From: JBJHAX01 sp050480705
GTDB lineage: Bacteria; Actinomycetota; Nitriliruptoria; Nitriliruptorales; Nitriliruptoraceae
Length of the DNA stretch: 64,000 bases
NCBI GenBank assembly: GCA_050480705.1
Contig: JBJHAX010000009.1
Span: 1 to 64,000, forward strand
Reading direction: 5' to 3'
The notes under the pieces are model-generated. The model was not told where the DNA came from and did not search any database. It saw only the letters and a program-made list of their open reading frames with translations. The translations under genes were made by a program, and so were the position numbers. Within the stretch, counting starts at the first letter, position 1, and each line of letters starts with the position of its first letter. Below are positions 61,665 to 64,000 of this stretch, one piece after another.

Positions 61665-63212
61665 GTGCAGACCGCGCTGCCCGTCACGACTCCTGGTGCT
61701 GCCGATGCCTCGGCACACAACTCCGGCGCCGTCACAGATCACCGCGATCAGGTGACGAACCGACGCGATGACGCCGTTCGAAGGAAGCCAGCAGCGGCAC
61801 GAATTGACGACCGAGACAAGATCACACCGGCTCGACCGGGCAACGACCACGACGCTGACCTGGCGATGCTCCACGACGCCGTCGGTCGCGTCACCGGCCG
61901 CAACGTGGCATCGATGGGCCAGGCGCCACTCGATGCGGAACTGCGACAGCTCGAGTCTGCAGTTCGACGGCTCACTGCACGTCAGGCGCGTGTCACCGAT
62001 GCGATCGCTCGACACCGCGCCCGCGCCATGCGCGATGCCCGTCCCCAACATCCCAACGCGGGCGAGCACGCACGGCGCGACCTGCAGGGCGAACTGGCCG
62101 ACGACATGAACTGGACACCGAGCCAGGCCAAGGAGATGACACAGACCTCGCGTCGCCTGCGGCACATGCCACGCGCCTCCGAGGCATTCGACGCGGGCGA
62201 CATCACCACCCGCCACGTCGATCTGCTCGCCTCGACGCTCCGCTGCTTCGCCGACGACGATCGCGACGAGGCCGAGGCGCAACTCGTCGAGGCGGCGACC
62301 CGGCAGGATCCTGCGACGTTCGGGCGCACCTGCAGACGTCTACTCGCCGAACGCGACCACGAGGCGGCGACGCGCGAGGAAAACCGTCGCCACGATCGCC
62401 GCTCAACGAAGATGGTCCGCACCCCCGACGGGACGCTGCGGATGTCGGGAGAGCTCTCCGGCGTCGACGCCGAGACCGTCATGACCGCGATCCATGCGTT
62501 CCGGCGACCCGATCCCGCAGGGACGCCCGACGAAGAACGTCGGCGGGCCGAACAGATCACCGCTGATGCGTTCGTCGAGGTGTGCCGAGTAGCGCTGCGA
62601 GCCGGCGAGGCCCCCTCGACGCACGGTGTCCGTCCGCACGTCGTGGTGACCATCGATCTCGAGACGCTCGCGAAGCAGCACGGCGCCGCACATCTCGCGA
62701 ACGTCGGCAGCGTGCCGTTCAGCGAGGTCCGTCGCCTGCTCGCCGACGCCGACGTGGCGCGCATCCTCACCGACGCAACGAGCCTCCCGCTCGAGGCCGG
62801 CGAGGCGGTTCGCACGGTGCCCGCGGGGCTGTGGCGCTCGCTGGTCCATCGGGACGGTGGCTGTATCGCGCGTGGCTGCGACGCGCCCGCCCCGTGGACC
62901 GACGTCATGCACCTCGAGACGGCGTTCGCCGAACTCGGACGCCTGTCGCCCGACAACGCTGCTCTCGGGTGCCGCATGCACCATCGGGCGTTCGATCGTG
63001 GCGAGTGGCAGGTGGCCTGGACCGACGGTCGGCCTCGCCTCCAGCCAAGCAAGCGACGACGCGCCGACAGCGATCGACCTCCGGCAGACGATGACAGCCC
63101 GTCCGCAGCGAGCTCCCCGCCAGCAGACACGCGACAGCATGCCCGCTGTGAGCCCGGACCCGCCGCCGCAGCCGACCGATCGCGTGGCCGCGATCCAGCC
63201 CGAGCGCCGTGA
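61665..63212 (+). CDS. DUF222-type HNH-domain protein, altered HNH
   Basis: This protein of about 515 residues is of the actinobacterial DUF222/13E12 group. A helical N-terminus (AKEMTQTSRRLRHMPRASEAF, FDAGDITTRHVDLL) is followed by a C-terminal HNH region. That region reads CIARGCDAPAPWTDVMHLETAFAELGRLSPDN and then MHHRAFDRGEW; the text here is split so no run is too long. The usual DxHH pair of the first HNH strand is DVMH, with one His replaced by Met, so nuclease activity may be weakened. The start GTG 61665 follows GAGGAGG. These genes are multicopy in Actinobacteria; this one separates rfbC from rfbB. The tail after about residue 455 is low complexity. Confidence 0.8.
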   Translation: MQTALPVTTPGAADASAHNSGAVTDHRDQVTNRRDDAVRRKPAAARIDDRDKITPARPGNDHDADLAMLHDAVGRVTGRNVASMGQAPLDAELRQLESAVRRLTARQARVTDAIARHRARAMRDARPQHPNAGEHARRDLQGELADDMNWTPSQAKEMTQTSRRLRHMPRASEAFDAGDITTRHVDLLASTLRCFADDDRDEAEAQLVEAATRQDPATFGRTCRRLLAERDHEAATREENRRHDRRSTKMVRTPDGTLRMSGELSGVDAETVMTAIHAFRRPDPAGTPDEERRRAEQITADAFVEVCRVALRAGEAPSTHGVRPHVVVTIDLETLAKQHGAAHLANVGSVPFSEVRRLLADADVARILTDATSLPLEAGEAVRTVPAGLWRSLVHRDGGCIARGCDAPAPWTDVMHLETAFAELGRLSPDNAALGCRMHHRAFDRGEWQVAWTDGRPRLQPSKRRRADSDRPPADDDSPSAASSPPADTRQHARCEPGPAAAADRSRGRDPARAP

Positions 63213-63407
63213 GCATCCGAGCAGGCGCTCCGGGCGCTGCGACAGTGACGTAGTGCTGCAGTAGCGTCGGACGCCGGACTCGGCGACGTCGACCTGCATC
63301 GACGGCGACGCGCAGGCTCTGCCTGCGTCACCGGTCGGCGCGCAGGCGATGTCGGCGTACCCGCCGACGCGGATGCGACGAGGCGACGCAGCGAACAGGA
63401 CGATTGC

Positions 63408-64000
63408 GTGAAGATCCTGGTCACCGGCGGCGCGGGGTTCATCGGGTCGAATTTCGTGCGCTGGGTTCTCGAGCACACTGACGACGTGCGTATGACGGTG
63501 CTGGATTCGTTGACGTACGCCGGCAATCTCACCTCGCTCGCCGGCCTCGACGACGACCCCAGGTACCGGTTCGTGCGCGGAGATGTCCGCGATGGCGCGA
63601 TCGTCACCGAGCTCGTTGCCGACTGTGACGCGGTGGTGCATTTCGCGGCGGAGTCCCATGTCGACCGCTCCATCACGGGGCCCCAGGCGTTCCTCGACAC
63701 CAACGTCACGGGTGCCGGGGTGGTGTTCGACGCCTGCCGGCGCGCCGAGGTCGAACGGCTGCTGCACATCTCCACCGACGAGGTCTACGGATCGATCGAG
63801 GCGCCCGGATCGTTCGCCGAGAGCGACGCGCTCGAACCCAACAGCCCGTACGCGGCGTCGAAAGCGGGCGCGGACCTGCTCGCGCGCGCCTACCGCGAAA
63901 CCTACGGCTACCCGATCACCGTCACCCGCACCACGAACAACTACGGGCCCTACCACCACCCCGAGAAGCTCATCCCCCTGTTCGTCACGAACCTGATCGA
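63408..64000 (+). CDS. rfbB: dTDP-glucose 4,6-dehydratase, 3' end outside window
   Basis: The frame from GTG 63408 is open to the right edge (197 codons). It has the NAD site VTGGAGFIGSNFVRW, the DSLTYAGNL segment, the active-site HISTDEVYGS (Thr123, Asp124, Glu125) and Tyr148/Lys152 in YAASKAGAD, all typical of RmlB. It makes dTDP-4-keto-6-deoxyglucose, the substrate of the epimerase encoded upstream. The gene is cut by the window; only the N-terminal two thirds or less is seen. Confidence 0.93.
   Translation, partial: MKILVTGGAGFIGSNFVRWVLEHTDDVRMTVLDSLTYAGNLTSLAGLDDDPRYRFVRGDVRDGAIVTELVADCDAVVHFAAESHVDRSITGPQAFLDTNVTGAGVVFDACRRAEVERLLHISTDEVYGSIEAPGSFAESDALEPNSPYAASKAGADLLARAYRETYGYPITVTRTTNNYGPYHHPEKLIPLFVTNLI

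Noticed and set aside
1..64000. CRISPR arrays, prophage, toxin-antitoxin or restriction systems
   Set aside because: No regularly spaced direct repeats with unique spacers and no recognisable defence or phage genes were seen anywhere in the window.

Overview
This window reads as a chromosomal stretch of a high-GC actinobacterium. The supports are very high GC3, frequent GTG starts, many 4-bp ATGA/GTGA stop-start overlaps, a GuaB3-type IMP dehydrogenase paralogue next to a DUF5319-like protein, a DUF222/HNH protein, and a luciferase-like (LLM) oxidoreductase. The gene mix (TRAP and TctABC transporters, CO-dehydrogenase/xanthine-dehydrogenase-type hydroxylase, many acyl-CoA genes) would suit an environmental Acidimicrobiia-like organism, but that placement is inference. 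No rRNA, tRNA, CRISPR array or intact insertion sequence was seen.

Layout. (1) 1-15.6 kb: surface-polysaccharide and nucleotide-sugar genes. These are an adenylation enzyme cut by the left edge, a decayed P-loop NTPase, a TPR-GT4 glycosyltransferase coupled to guaB3, a DUF5319-like Zn protein, a UDP-glucuronate decarboxylase-like enzyme, a low-GC GT61, a phosphoglycosyl transferase, GT2 enzymes and a Wzm/Wzt exporter. (2) 15.7-41.6 kb: about 26 kb of catabolic genes, almost all on the minus strand. They are enoyl-CoA hydratase, LLM oxidoreductase, hydantoinase, nitrilase-fold amidase, a divergent GntR regulator, Rieske ferredoxin, P450, a TRAP transporter, AMP- and ADP-forming CoA ligases, two acyl-CoA dehydrogenases, an Old-Yellow-type reductase, an MFS permease and a three-subunit molybdenum hydroxylase with a CoxG-like protein. 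A 29-bp sequence containing a 20-bp imperfect palindrome occurs identically upstream of two operons of this block, which suggests one regulon. (3) 42.2-46.2 kb: polysaccharide genes again (two GT2, UDP-glucose 6-dehydrogenase). (4) 46.5-57.1 kb: two EamA permeases, a tctCAB tricarboxylate-type transporter, a PiT phosphate permease with its DUF47 partner, a PEP-mutase-like enzyme, a 2-hydroxyacid dehydrogenase and a LysR regulator. (5) 57.4-64 kb: a lipoprotein, a degenerate Wzc/BY-kinase-like membrane protein with a long Pro-rich tail, RmlC, a DUF222/HNH protein, and RmlB cut by the right edge.

How it fits together. Regions 1, 3 and 5 look like parts of one surface-glycan locus (UDP-GlcA, UDP-xylose, dTDP-6-deoxysugar, lipid-linked assembly, ABC export) separated by two metabolic blocks. 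Region 2 looks like uptake, hydroxylation, ring opening and CoA-dependent oxidation of an unidentified, probably nitrogen-containing cyclic compound. Region 4 combines a PEP mutase retaining the catalytic residues known from the family with a hydroxyacid dehydrogenase and phosphate transport but no phosphonopyruvate decarboxylase. That points to phosphonopyruvate/phosphonolactate chemistry and is the most interesting candidate for an undescribed system here.
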